Origin: an uncultured Bacteroidia bacterium
GTDB lineage: Bacteria; Bacteroidota; Bacteroidia; Bacteroidales; ML635J-15
Direction: 5' to 3'
DNA: 64,000 nt
NCBI GenBank assembly: GCA_902776565.1
Contig: CACYQN010000012.1
Coordinates: 62,001-126,000, forward strand
The stretch's first letter is position 1. Each line of letters starts with the position of its first letter. Below, piece after piece: positions 16,191 through 25,829 of the stretch. The notes under the pieces were generated by a model, which ran no database searches, had not been told where the DNA came from, and saw only the letters and a list, made by a program, of their open reading frames with translations. The translations under genes and the position numbers were made by a program.

Positions 16191-19085
16191 TTATTGTGCT
16201 GTAAGTGAAGTTCCGTTTCCTGATGTAGTTGCAGTTGCTCCAACATAAATTCCGTGCCAGTTTGCTGTACCATTTATGGTTGGATTTGTATACATCGTAT
16301 ATGTTCCAGATGTCACATTGGGACTGGTAAATACATAATTGACAGTTGCCTTGCTGCCATTATTAGTATCCCTGAGACCTGAATCTGTCATAAATCCGCT
16401 ACCTGTGATGCTTGACGGATGCTGGTAAATAAGTATCGTATTGCTCGAGCTATTCTTGATGCAATATTTTGAACCTGCGCTGAATGTCGGTGCAAGATAT
16501 TTCTGTCCATTCTGATATGTAGGGCTGTCGAGGAGTGCCATACCTCCGCCGCCACCCATTCCACCGCTCGATGCGCGGTATGCGATGATAGTAGCACCAT
16601 TAATAATAAGATGACCTTGAGTGCCGCCCATTCCGTCACAGTTTGCATCAATAGCCTCTTCTTTTCCTGCAGCGATAACTACACCACCATTATATTGTGA
16701 GTATGCGCCATTGCAGTCGATAGCATCATTTCCACGAGAATAAGCCCAAACATATCCGCCATTTACTTCGATATGACTAGCACAATTTATAGCGTCGTCG
16801 TATGCATTTGCCTCAATGAAACCGCCATTGATATATATGCCGGCCTTGCTTTCGATGGCTTCGCCTGTCGGGTCGCCGGTTGTCTGTGCGCAGTACGACG
16901 AAACATGACCGCTGTTGATTACAATGTTGCCTACAGACTTAATACCCTTTGGCAAACCTTTCCAATAATCTGACGAAGAACTGCCGCCAGGGAATCCTCC
17001 ACCGCCAGGTCCACCACCGCTACTGGCATTTACGGGTGCACCTGAAGTCATAACATCAATATCAATGAGATTGTTATCGGCGTTCATTTCACCGATAGTA
17101 AGGATTCCGTCGCAAGCAATACCCTTGCCACCCTTGCCAGTGCTAGAGCAATTTATTATACCAGCAAGTATAGTGATGTTTCCTTCGCTCTTGATACAGC
17201 ACGGAGCATAACCGTCGGTACAAGAAGTGCCTGAACCTGAAAGTGTAGCACCAGCACCTTCAGTCTTTATTGTGATATTGCCACCACTTATTGTCATATT
17301 TCCAACCGACGAAAGACCCTTTGCTCCACCCGAAGCCGATGTGCAGGTTGCGTTGATTGTTCCGCCTTCAATTATTATTGCTCCACTCGACTTAACAGCA
17401 ACGCTGTTCGAAGCATCGGTTCCAGAAACCAATGTTGCACCCGAAATGTTAGCAGTAATAGAACCATTGTACATTGCAAAAGTCACATCCGACTTGAAGC
17501 CCTTGCCAGCATTGCCAGAGATTGTCAAGTTGACATCTCCGCCACTGACGTGAATAACATCATCAGAAGAGAATCCCTTGCTTTCCTGTCCGCTACAAGT
17601 AACGGTGTATGTTCCGCCGTTGATATTCAATGTCTGGTCTGCCTTTACAGCCTTCGAGTCAGTGCCTGTTGCTCGCATTGTGTAAATACCATCGTGAAGG
17701 TTTACAATGCCATCGCACGAAATGCCCTTGCTGTCGGTACCACTACAAGTGATGTCAAGAGTTCCACCATAGATGTCAACCGTCAAATCGCTCTTGATAC
17801 AAGTTGCGCTGTAGGTGTCGGCAACATTAGAAGTATTAGTGTACGAACCGCCGTTGCCAGCAACCGACAAGGTTACTGTTCCGCCACTCATACGAAGGAA
17901 ATTATCTGTAGAAATGCCTCTTGCACCATCGTTCGACGACGGACAGGTGATTGTGAGTTCGCCATTGGTGACATACATTTCGGTAGCCTTGATGCCTGTG
18001 CAGTACGACGGGTCGCCAGCAGTAACCACAGCAGCACCCGAAGCGGTAATGGTTGTATTTCCGCCAGCAATGTAAACCATGGTTGATTTTACAGCCTTGG
18101 TTTGTGCACCCGAAGCAGTAAGGTTGTGTGTTCCGCCCTGTATTGTCAAAGTATCGCACTTCAGACCTTTGCAGTCGGCATTGGCAACCGTCATATTGAG
18201 AGAACCGCCCATCAGCTTGATTGTACCTTGGTCGGCGTGTTCGACGCTACCATATTCGGCCTCGATACCATCGCTACCAAAACCGCTTACCGTGACATTT
18301 CCGCCATACAATCTGAAATTGTTGGCGTGGATACCGTCCTTTACTGCCGAAGTGACATTTATTGTGCCTGTATATATATTAATGTGTGCATCGCTGTTGA
18401 TGCCGTGCTGCTTGTTGCCGGCCACATTGAGCGTACCGTTGCCATACACCTCGATTGAACCTTCGCAAAGGAAAGCGGCCTTGAATTCACTTGTCGAACC
18501 GTCGGCAAGCGAGTTGGTTGTGCCGTCCTCAAGGACAAGCTTTACACGAACATCCGAGAGCACATTTATAGCCGCGCCAGTTGGATTGGTTATGTTTGCG
18601 CCATTGAGACGAAGGTCGAACTTGTTGTCGCTGCTTATGGTAAGAGAGCCGTCGGCGGTTGTGCCAGTAACCACAATTGTGCGGTTTTCTGTTCCCGACA
18701 GGGCATTTACAACAACATCCTCGCCATTGCAGGTAACTGTTATTCCTCTGCTCGACCACGGATTTACCACACCGACAGCACCGCCATTGGTATAATTGAT
18801 GTAAATCCAGTCGCCATCGTCCTGCTGCTGCGGTTCTTCACCGTCGAGCGATGCAATGTAAAGCACAATGCTGTCGATTCCCATTACTGGAAAACTGAAA
18901 GGCGTTTCGCTGCTAATATTTGTATATGCCGTCGAAGTTCCTGTAGGCAAGAAACTTACGCTGTCGATATTTTCTATTGTCTTTGTGTATATGACATTTC
19001 CACCGCTATAGTATAGGAGCTTGTTCTGTGCCGACAAAGAAAGCACAGCCACAACAAATGCCAATATTGCTATTATCTTTTTCAT
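16191..19085 (-). CDS. Large Cthe_2159-type beta-helix carbohydrate-binding protein
   Basis: 964 residues with a signal peptide (1-19, ending SLSAQ). A short N-terminal domain follows (about 20-90; YYSGGNVIYTKTIENIDSVSF). Then comes a very long right-handed beta-helix made of repeats such as KGISCDGIVNLHDGIYTMRA and KAVKADQTLNINGGTYTVTC. Each coil carries a K(G/A)(I/V/F)xxD turn and a GG(T/S/D) turn. This pattern is that of the Cthe_2159/DUF4353 family, known for calcium-dependent polygalacturonate and cellulose binding. A Gly-rich linker (GGGPGGGGFPGG, near residue 690) and a second one (GGMGGGGGMA) interrupt the helix. There is no T9SS tail of its own. It overlaps the upstream gene by 4 bases. 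Confidence 0.85.
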   Translation of the reverse strand: MKKIIAILAFVVAVLSLSAQNKLLYYSGGNVIYTKTIENIDSVSFLPTGTSTAYTNISSETPFSFPVMGIDSIVLYIASLDGEEPQQQDDGDWIYINYTNGGAVGVVNPWSSRGITVTCNGEDVVVNALSGTENRTIVVTGTTADGSLTISSDNKFDLRLNGANITNPTGAAINVLSDVRVKLVLEDGTTNSLADGSTSEFKAAFLCEGSIEVYGNGTLNVAGNKQHGINSDAHINIYTGTINVTSAVKDGIHANNFRLYGGNVTVSGFGSDGIEAEYGSVEHADQGTIKLMGGSLNMTVANADCKGLKCDTLTIQGGTHNLTASGAQTKAVKSTMVYIAGGNTTITASGAAVVTAGDPSYCTGIKATEMYVTNGELTITCPSSNDGARGISTDNFLRMSGGTVTLSVAGNGGSYTNTSNVADTYSATCIKSDLTVDIYGGTLDITCSGTDSKGISCDGIVNLHDGIYTMRATGTDSKAVKADQTLNINGGTYTVTCSGQESKGFSSDDVIHVSGGDVNLTISGNAGKGFKSDVTFAMYNGSITANISGATLVSGTDASNSVAVKSSGAIIIEGGTINATCTSASGGAKGLSSVGNMTISGGNITIKTEGAGATLSGSGTSCTDGYAPCCIKSEGNITILAGIINCSSTGKGGKGIACDGILTIGEMNADNNLIDIDVMTSGAPVNASSGGGPGGGGFPGGSSSSDYWKGLPKGIKSVGNIVINSGHVSSYCAQTTGDPTGEAIESKAGIYINGGFIEANAYDDAINCASHIEVNGGYVWAYSRGNDAIDCNGAYSQYNGGVVIAAGKEEAIDANCDGMGGTQGHLIINGATIIAYRASSGGMGGGGGMALLDSPTYQNGQKYLAPTFSAGSKYCIKNSSSNTILIYQHPSSITGSGFMTDSGLRDTNNGSKATVNYVFTSPNVTSGTYTMYTNPTINGTANWHGIYVGATATTSGNGTSLTAQ

Positions 19086-19573
19086 AACTTGCTGAATTTA
19101 TAGGTTTTACCATCAATTTTTACGATGTAGAGGCCCTCGTTGAGGTCGCTGACATCGATTGCTCCGTCCGACGAAAGGTTTGCTTCCTTTACAAGCTGAC
19201 CTGTTGCCGAATAAATCTGCATCGTAACATCTGCGCCGACATTGAAATTGAAATAAAGCATATCGGAAACCGGATTCGGGTAGAGTCCCTCGTTTGCCGA
19301 CAATTCTTCAATGTCCTGCAACCCTGGTTCGTTGTATGCCAAGGTCATCTTCTTGACATCGGTCATAGCAAATGAGGTTGTCGTGCCGTCGCCGAGCTTG
19401 AACACAACACTCTCGCCTTCGAAATAAAACTTCTTCACATCCTGAATAAGGGTAGGTGTAGAATTGACATTCGTCCTGAAATGTACGGTAATGTCCGTTG
19501 TTTGCGCACTGGTTTTCATTGTTGCGAACATTGCAAGCACAAAAACCATTGCGATTAGAATTTGCCTGTTCAT
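19082..19573 (-). CDS. Small secreted protein with T9SS sorting domain
   Basis: 163 residues, first gene of the seven-gene operon. A signal peptide (about 1-24, ending TSAQ) and an ~55-residue N domain (TDITVHFRTN ... VKKFYFEGESVVFKLGDG) precede a type A T9SS sorting domain (LYPNPVSDMLYFNF ... IYSATGQLV ... GLYIVKIDGKTYKFSKL). The N domain resembles the one that opens the 964-residue beta-helix protein (both have a strand pattern ending in a SVSF/SVVF-like turn and KK-T/F segments). The product should be exported by T9SS and attached to the surface. Its stop codon overlaps the beta-helix start (ATGA). Confidence 0.8.
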   Translation of the reverse strand: MNRQILIAMVFVLAMFATMKTSAQTTDITVHFRTNVNSTPTLIQDVKKFYFEGESVVFKLGDGTTTSFAMTDVKKMTLAYNEPGLQDIEELSANEGLYPNPVSDMLYFNFNVGADVTMQIYSATGQLVKEANLSSDGAIDVSDLNEGLYIVKIDGKTYKFSKL

Positions 19574-19666
19574 AATATATTCATTTTTAAATATTTAACC
19601 TTTACTAAAGCACTAACAATAGCTATATGTCAACTACAGCCGACAATTGGGCACAATTGCAAATGA

Positions 19667-19674
19667 CAAAGATA
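19667..19674 (-). promoter_or_regulatory. -7 promoter box for the seven-gene surface operon
   Basis: Minus-strand TATCTTTG, an exact TAnnTTTG match, 93 bases upstream of the first gene of the operon. It lies back to back with the promoter of the broken AraC-type gene, an arrangement usual for a regulator and its target. Confidence 0.55.
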
Positions 19675-19734
19675 CTGGTCATTCTAAAACAATTATTGAC
19701 AATAAGGATTGTAAATTTTGCAAAAACACTTTTT

Positions 19735-19763
19735 TTTGCAAAACCACATTTTTGTTATATTTG
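19735..19763 (+). promoter_or_regulatory. Promoter of the AraC-type relic
   Basis: TTTG (19735-19738) is followed after 17 bases by TATATTTG (19756-19763), a near-ideal Bacteroidota -33/-7 pair. It lies 27 bases before the ATG at 19791. The frame is open upstream to 19647, but that extension precedes the promoter. Confidence 0.65.
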
Positions 19764-19790
19764 TCACCGAAATGCAAAAACAAAACTACG

Positions 19791-20530
19791 ATGAATGGAA
19801 ACGACAATTTCATGGTAAGAATGAACGATGAAATCAACGAGAAAGGCATAGTAATCCTCGACAATGTCAGAAAAATGCCTGCATACGGGGAACAGTTCGC
19901 ATCGCCACACTACACCATAGGCATAAATCATTACGGAAGCGTCTGCACCGAGTACGAAGGCAAACAGGTGACTTTTGAGCAGCACAACATCGCCATAGTC
20001 TATCCAAACCGCACGCTTAATGTTCACAGTTCGTCCGACGACTACCAAGCCACGCTCATCATAGTTTCCGAGAAGCTTTACAACAAACTAAGCATACTCA
20101 ATGCGAGCAGCGGCAGATTCTGGCACGAAAAAGAACCGCACTTCTCCCTTACGCCGAGCCAGTATGCCGATGTGCTAACACTTGTCGAGGCTCTGCGCAT
20201 AGCGACCAACCTAAGTCCGCAGTCGCAAGGCGATATAGTCCTTCCACAACTGCATGTGCTTCTGCAGGTTATCAGCATATTTCGCATCAATAATGAAGGC
20301 TACAACGGACCGACAGACGGACACATAAGTTCGCGCTTCTACGATGCAATAGTCAAGTACTACCAGCAGCACCACGATGTAGAATTCTACGCATCGCTCT
20401 TTTGCCTATCTACAAAATATTTCAGCACTGCCATAAAACGCGAGACCGGACACAGCGCGCAAGCTTCAGCCGCTACTTCAAGCGCGAAACGGGTGTGTCG
20501 CCAAGCGAATACAGGAAAGGAAAGATGTAA
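19791..20530 (+). pseudogene. AraC-family regulator, broken by internal deletion in the DNA-binding domain
   Basis: The N-terminal ~190 residues (AraC-like sensor domain: FASPHYTIGIN, VIYPN-like strands) and the first helix-turn-helix (VEFYASLFCLSTKYFSTAIKR, then ETGHS) are intact. After ETGHS the frame runs into nonsense-like sequence and stops at 20540. A second frame from about 20462 reads SFSRYFKRETGVSPSEYRKG and stops at 20530; this is the canonical end of an AraC domain. About 36-38 residues between them (recognition helix linker, WI-Y-I--AK-LL and the start of the second helix-turn-helix) are missing, and the remaining pieces are out of frame. DNA binding should be lost. Its position, divergent from the seven-gene operon, suggests it once controlled it. 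An assembly error is possible. Confidence 0.75.
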
Positions 20531-20857
20531 AATCAGTTAAGAGAGTCGTTGCAAGCAACAACTACTATAAATTAGATAACTATATACAAGTTGACTAAAT
20601 TTTGTACTATTAAACTGTCATTCCGCAAGTTAGAACAATAACGCGATACGGAACGTGGAGCGTAATATTGTTCAGCTATGCGGAATCTCCAATTGAAAAC
20701 GTTTCTATAGGAGATTCCGCATAAACGAACTCACAAGCAACGTTCCTTATGCTGTTCGTTCAGTCTTGCGGAATGACTAATTGGAATAGAAAAAAGAACA
20801 TTGTGTCAACACGTATATAGTTGCCATAAATTATTAACAGGCATCAATATATGCAAA
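20531..20857. other. Intergenic region with dispersed repeats
   Basis: 327 bases between the AraC relic and the SpoU methyltransferase. It contains a small palindrome GTTGC-AA-GCAAC (20548-20559) and the 161-base two-unit repeat at 20617-20777. No gene or TAnnTTTG promoter is supported. Confidence 0.5.
20617..20777. repeat. REP-like two-unit structured repeat, copy 1
   Basis: 161 bases bounded by GTCATTCCGCAAG (20617-20629) and its exact complement CTTGCGGAATGAC (20765-20777). Inside, TATGCGGAATCTCC (20677-20690) pairs with GGAGATTCCGCATA (20710-20723). Two further arms are AACAATA-ACGC with GCGT-AA-TATTGTT, and AACGAAC with GTTCGTT. Unit 1 (20617-20690) and the reverse complement of unit 2 (20710-20777) are homologous, both carrying GGAACGT in the apical loop. 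A second copy lies at 60739-60894. Confidence 0.8.
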
Positions 20858-21388
20858 TCACAGGAATAGCTTTTTGCTCATTTCCCAAATTGCAATTCCG
20901 CCACTTACCGATACGTTCAGCGAATGCTTTGTACCAAACTGTGGTATTTCAAGGCAGATGTCGGCTTGTTCCATAACTGCATCATCAACTCCATCGACCT
21001 CGTTACCAAGCACGAGAGCATACTTTTCACCCTCAACGGCAGAAAACGAATCAACAGGAATGCTACCTTCGGCAATTTCAAGGGCAACAATCTTATATCC
21101 AGCAGATTTCAGTTCAGAAATCGCATCAATGGTATTCTCATAATACTTCCATTCCACCGATTCGGTAGCGCCAAGCGCAGTCTTCTGTATGTCGCGGTGA
21201 GGCGGAGTGCCGGTAATTCCGCACAAAAGCAGTCGCTCGCATGCAAAGGCATCGCAAGTACGGAAAACCGCACCGACATTATGGTGACTGCGAACATTAT
21301 CGAGCACAACAACAAGCGGATTCTTTTTTGCCGACTTGAACTGCACAACCGAGAGACGTCCCATTTCCGAGGTCAAAAGTTTTTTCAT
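20858..21388 (-). CDS. SpoU/TrmH-family RNA 2'-O-methyltransferase
   Basis: SAM-dependent methyltransferase of the SPOUT superfamily acting on the ribose of tRNA or rRNA in the cytoplasm; the target nucleoside cannot be told. 176 residues from the ATG at 21388. Motif 1 is LDNVRSHHNVGAVFRTCDAF, motif 2 LVLGNEVDGV, and motif 3 IPQFGTKHSLNVSVSGGIAI, which forms the trefoil-knot cofactor site. The frame is open 75 codons further upstream, but that part is a translated decamer repeat (Ser-Asn-Asn-Leu-Lys-type) and not protein. The upstream region 21389-21603 is repeat-filled, and no TAnnTTTG box stands out. Confidence 0.88.
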   Translation of the reverse strand: MKKLLTSEMGRLSVVQFKSAKKNPLVVVLDNVRSHHNVGAVFRTCDAFACERLLLCGITGTPPHRDIQKTALGATESVEWKYYENTIDAISELKSAGYKIVALEIAEGSIPVDSFSAVEGEKYALVLGNEVDGVDDAVMEQADICLEIPQFGTKHSLNVSVSGGIAIWEMSKKLFL

Positions 21389-21440
21389 AAATAATGTTTT
21401 GGGGATTATATGGCTTGCGCCGTTTATAATTGTTTCTATG

Positions 21441-21571
21441 TTTGAGATTGTTTGAGGTTGTTTGAGATTGTTTGAAATAGTTTGAAATAGTTTGAGGTTG
21501 TTTGATATTGTTTTGTTAGAGACGTTGCGTGCAACGTCTGTACTATGATATTGTTTGAGGTTGTTTGAAAA
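21441..21571. repeat. Decamer tandem repeat, interrupted by a palindrome
   Basis: Seven consecutive 10-base units of the form TTTGA(G/A)(A/G)T(T/A)G run from 21441 to 21510. A perfect palindrome AGACGTTGC-GT-GCAACGTCT (21520-21539) follows, and then two more units to 21571. The same decamer, inverted, appears at about 50066-50092. The 10-base period equals one helical turn. Confidence 0.75.
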
Positions 21572-21603
21572 AAACAGTCTAACAGACTTGCAGGCTTTTA
21601 GCC

Positions 21604-21678
21604 GATTATCCATTATTCATTGTCCATTGCCAATTATCCATTGTCAATTATCCATTGTCAATTATCCATTGTTCATCA
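21604..21678. repeat. ATTATCCATTGTCA-type tandem repeat
   Basis: Imperfect 12-15-base units (CAATTATCCATTGT and variants) run through the last codons and stop of the M20 peptidase gene. Relatives lie just after the proS stop (57369-57411) and the RlmI-type gene stop (59571-59654). Confidence 0.65.
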
Positions 21679-22843
21679 TCAACGCAATATAAGCCATAAG
21701 TCCTGCCGACTCGCGGAAAACCTCCTCGTCCATGTCGAACTTGGGATTATGCTGTGTAACTTCGCCCCTGCCATTTCCCATTATGCCGGCACGGAAAAAC
21801 GTTGCAGGAATTTTCTCCGAGTAAAAAGCAAAGTCCTCCGCCGTCATTTTCAACGGCATTTCATCAATATTTGCCTCCGATACATAGTCAACAGCCAAAC
21901 TTCTGACCTTTGCTGTAACTTCTGGATTGTTATACACAGCCGGATAACCCTTGCGGATTTCAAGTTCGGCAGTACATTTGTACTTTGCCGCCGACTCATT
22001 GGCTATTCGCTTGAGATTTTCCTCGATAGTCCTATGCAAGACAGGATTGAATGTGCGCATGGTTCCCTCGGCAGAAGTTTCGGGTGGAACGACGTTTAGC
22101 GCACCGTCCCCCACAATTTTCCCGAATGCCACAACAAACGGCATGTCGTCGGTAAGCGATTCCTGCATTTTGCGAACCTCTACCAGAAAATCGGCGAGAG
22201 CCAGCACTGTATCGCTACGTTTCTGCGGCATGGCAGCGTGTCCGCCAACACCATGAAACTTAATATACAGTTCGTTGGTTGCCGCCATCAGATAGCCACT
22301 GCCAAAAAGGAACTTTCCTGTTGGCAATTCGGCTGAAACGTGCATCCCGACAATACGCTTTATGTCGTATTTCTCAAGCAAACCTTTCTGTACCAATATG
22401 TTTGCACCACCAGGACACAATTCCTCGCCAGGCTGGAAAATCAGCACAATGCGACTGTTGATGTATTTTTGTAATTTCTTCAATATCAATGCAGTACCAA
22501 GCAGAGAAGCGGCATGTGCATCGTGTCCGCAGGCGTGCATAACGCCATTGTTCCGCGAACGGAAAGGCAAATCGACATCCTCGCAAATTGGCAAGGCATC
22601 AATGTCGGCACGCAACGCAACGGTTTCGCCACCTTCACCTATGACGGCAATCACAGCATTGTCGCCAAAACTATCATCGGTGGCTATGCCGTTTTCATGC
22701 AGAATGCCACGTATATACTTTGCCGTTTCAAATTCTTGAAACGACAGCTCCGGATTCTGATGTATATGGCGGCGATATTCTACAATCTTCCCGAACAAAT
22801 CTCGGTTAGCCGCCTTTATCTCGGACAACAAATTATCCATCAT
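21662..22843 (-). CDS. M20 family metallopeptidase / amidohydrolase
   Basis: 393-residue zinc-dependent hydrolase of the M20D (hippurate hydrolase, IAA-amino acid hydrolase, N-acetyl-diaminopimelate deacetylase-like) group. Metal and catalytic motifs are RADIDALP (78-85), MHACGHDAH (102-110) and QPGEE (137-141). The dimerisation segment contains GVGGHAAMPQKRSDTV, and AEDFAFYSEKIPATFFRAG lies near the end. The C terminus (ALMMNNG) and the stop codon lie inside a tandem repeat, so the last residues may be repeat-derived. It follows the phosphodiesterase-like lipoprotein gene by 16 bases and probably shares its promoter at 23726. The natural substrate cannot be assigned. Confidence 0.88.
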   Translation of the reverse strand: MMDNLLSEIKAANRDLFGKIVEYRRHIHQNPELSFQEFETAKYIRGILHENGIATDDSFGDNAVIAVIGEGGETVALRADIDALPICEDVDLPFRSRNNGVMHACGHDAHAASLLGTALILKKLQKYINSRIVLIFQPGEELCPGGANILVQKGLLEKYDIKRIVGMHVSAELPTGKFLFGSGYLMAATNELYIKFHGVGGHAAMPQKRSDTVLALADFLVEVRKMQESLTDDMPFVVAFGKIVGDGALNVVPPETSAEGTMRTFNPVLHRTIEENLKRIANESAAKYKCTAELEIRKGYPAVYNNPEVTAKVRSLAVDYVSEANIDEMPLKMTAEDFAFYSEKIPATFFRAGIMGNGRGEVTQHNPKFDMDEEVFRESAGLMAYIALMMNNG

Positions 22844-22859
22844 ATAAACAATAAGTTCT

Positions 22860-23699
22860 TTACATTTTAAACGTTGCCATCACTGGATAATGGTCGGAAA
22901 TATATGGCTTGCCATAATCGCCGTTCAAAGTCTTGAAATCCTGCACTTCGGCATTCTTGTAAAAAATATAATCAATCATACTGTCGCCACCGTTGCCAAA
23001 ACTGTTGTATGTCGGAATCCATTCCGATTCTGGCAATATTGCGCGACTGTCCTTCATAATGTTTTTCAGCGGGTCGAAAATAGGTGAACTTACATTGGAA
23101 TTGAAGTCGCCAGAAAGAAGCACAGGCATTTTGTCGTCCTTTACTATTTCGTTAATTCTCTTGACAATTAACAAAATTGACTGTTCGCGGGCAACTTCGC
23201 CAACATGGTCGAGATGCGTGTTGAACACATAAAACTCCTTTTCGCTGTCCAAATCCTTGAGCTTTGCCCAGGTGACAATTCGCTTGCAAGCCGCATCCCA
23301 GCCCATAGAACATTGGTCGGGAGTTTCCGACAACCAGAAATTGCCATTTTCAAGCAATTTGAACTTATCGTTGCGATAATAAACCACCATAAATTCACCA
23401 TCTTCCTTGCCATCGTCACGACCGACACCGACACGGCTATACTGCGGAAAGTTTGAATCGATGTACTGCAACTGCCCAATGAGCGCCTCTTGCAAACCGA
23501 ATACATCGGGCTGTTCACGGCTAATCATTTCCTTGGTTGCAGGTTTACGAATGTCCCAGGCATTGTCACCATCGCTGGCATTAGCATACCGAATATTGTA
23601 GGATATGTACTTTATTTCAACATCCTTTTCTCCGTTACCACATCCGCCGCAAATCAACATAACTGCTAGCGACAATAAAAATACAAATCTAAGTTTCAT
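22860..23699 (-). CDS. Lipoprotein of the endonuclease/exonuclease/phosphatase family
   Basis: 279 residues. The lipoprotein signal ends in LICGGC (Cys20), so the enzyme is membrane-anchored outside the cytoplasm. The EEP fold is marked by SYNIRY (33-38), DVFGLQEAL (metal-binding Glu), NTHLDHVG, LSGDFN and, near the C terminus, SDHYPVMA (catalytic Asp-His). Proteins of this type hydrolyse phosphodiesters such as nucleic acids, sphingomyelin or phosphoinositides; the substrate cannot be read from the sequence. It is the first gene of a two-gene operon with the M20 peptidase. Confidence 0.87.
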   Translation of the reverse strand: MKLRFVFLLSLAVMLICGGCGNGEKDVEIKYISYNIRYANASDGDNAWDIRKPATKEMISREQPDVFGLQEALIGQLQYIDSNFPQYSRVGVGRDDGKEDGEFMVVYYRNDKFKLLENGNFWLSETPDQCSMGWDAACKRIVTWAKLKDLDSEKEFYVFNTHLDHVGEVAREQSILLIVKRINEIVKDDKMPVLLSGDFNSNVSSPIFDPLKNIMKDSRAILPESEWIPTYNSFGNGGDSMIDYIFYKNAEVQDFKTLNGDYGKPYISDHYPVMATFKM

Positions 23700-23725
23700 A
23701 GTATTACATTACGCATTAATGCTGG

Positions 23726-23733
23726 CAAAGATA
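23726..23733 (-). promoter_or_regulatory. -7 promoter box for the EEP lipoprotein and M20 genes
   Basis: Minus-strand TATCTTTG fits TAnnTTTG, 26 bases upstream of the EEP lipoprotein ATG and just downstream of the groEL terminator. Confidence 0.5.
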
Positions 23734-23756
23734 ATCGGTTTTTGTGAAATATAGAA

Positions 23757-23792
23757 GCAAAAAAACAGAGGCGACCTTACGGTTGCCTCTGC
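23757..23792 (-). terminator. groESL terminator
   Basis: CAGAGGCGACC (23766-23776) and GGTTGCCTCTG (23781-23791) form an 11-bp stem with one mismatch or wobble and a 4-base loop. On the minus strand it is followed by a T run. It lies 37 bases beyond the groEL stop codon. Confidence 0.8.
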
Positions 23793-23828
23793 CTAGTATT
23801 AACCTTTTAATTTATTATGAGTACCTTT

Positions 23829-25478
<1,650 letters not shown>

Positions 25479-25485
25479 TCAAAAA

Positions 25486-25767
25486 TTATTCTTCAACTAC
25501 TAATAAAATATCGGTCTGATTCATAATCAGATAGCTTTCGCCATTGATTTTCAACTCGGTACCGCTGTACTTTCCGTAAAGTACTACGTCGCCAGCCTTA
25601 ACCTCGATGGGTTCGTCCTTCTTCTGGTTTCCTACTGCGATAATTTTGCCTTTCTGTGGTTTTTCCTGTGCTGAATCGGGGATAATGATTCCGCCAACTG
25701 TCTTCTGTTCTGCTGCTTCCGGTTTAATCAGGACTTTGCCTGCCATTGGTCTTCCTATCTTTTCCAT
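25486..25767 (-). CDS. groS: Co-chaperonin GroES
   Basis: Heptameric lid for GroEL, 93 residues from the ATG at 25767. KVLIKP (the usual RVLVKP), the mobile loop [19 protein letters not shown] and the roof/core strand [14 protein letters not shown] are all present. The frame is open 9 codons further to a TTG at 25794, but the ATG gives the normal GroES length and its first residues align better. It is co-transcribed with groL. Inverted repeats at 25830-25894 upstream may be its stress-response operator; no CIRCE element is seen. Confidence 0.95.
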   Translation of the reverse strand: MEKIGRPMAGKVLIKPEAAEQKTVGGIIIPDSAQEKPQKGKIIAVGNQKKDEPIEVKAGDVVLYGKYSGTELKINGESYLIMNQTDILLVVEE

Positions 25768-25829
25768 GATATCTTTTAATTTTTTGTTAGACAATTTAAA
25801 ATTTTACGGCATGACCTTATCGAAAAATG

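Noticed and set aside
21441..21571. CRISPR array
   Set aside because: Units are contiguous 10-mers with no spacers, and no cas genes are present in the window.
20858..21613. Longer N terminus of the SpoU methyltransferase
   Set aside because: The extra 75 codons are a translated decamer repeat and a palindrome; the ATG at 21388 gives the normal family length.
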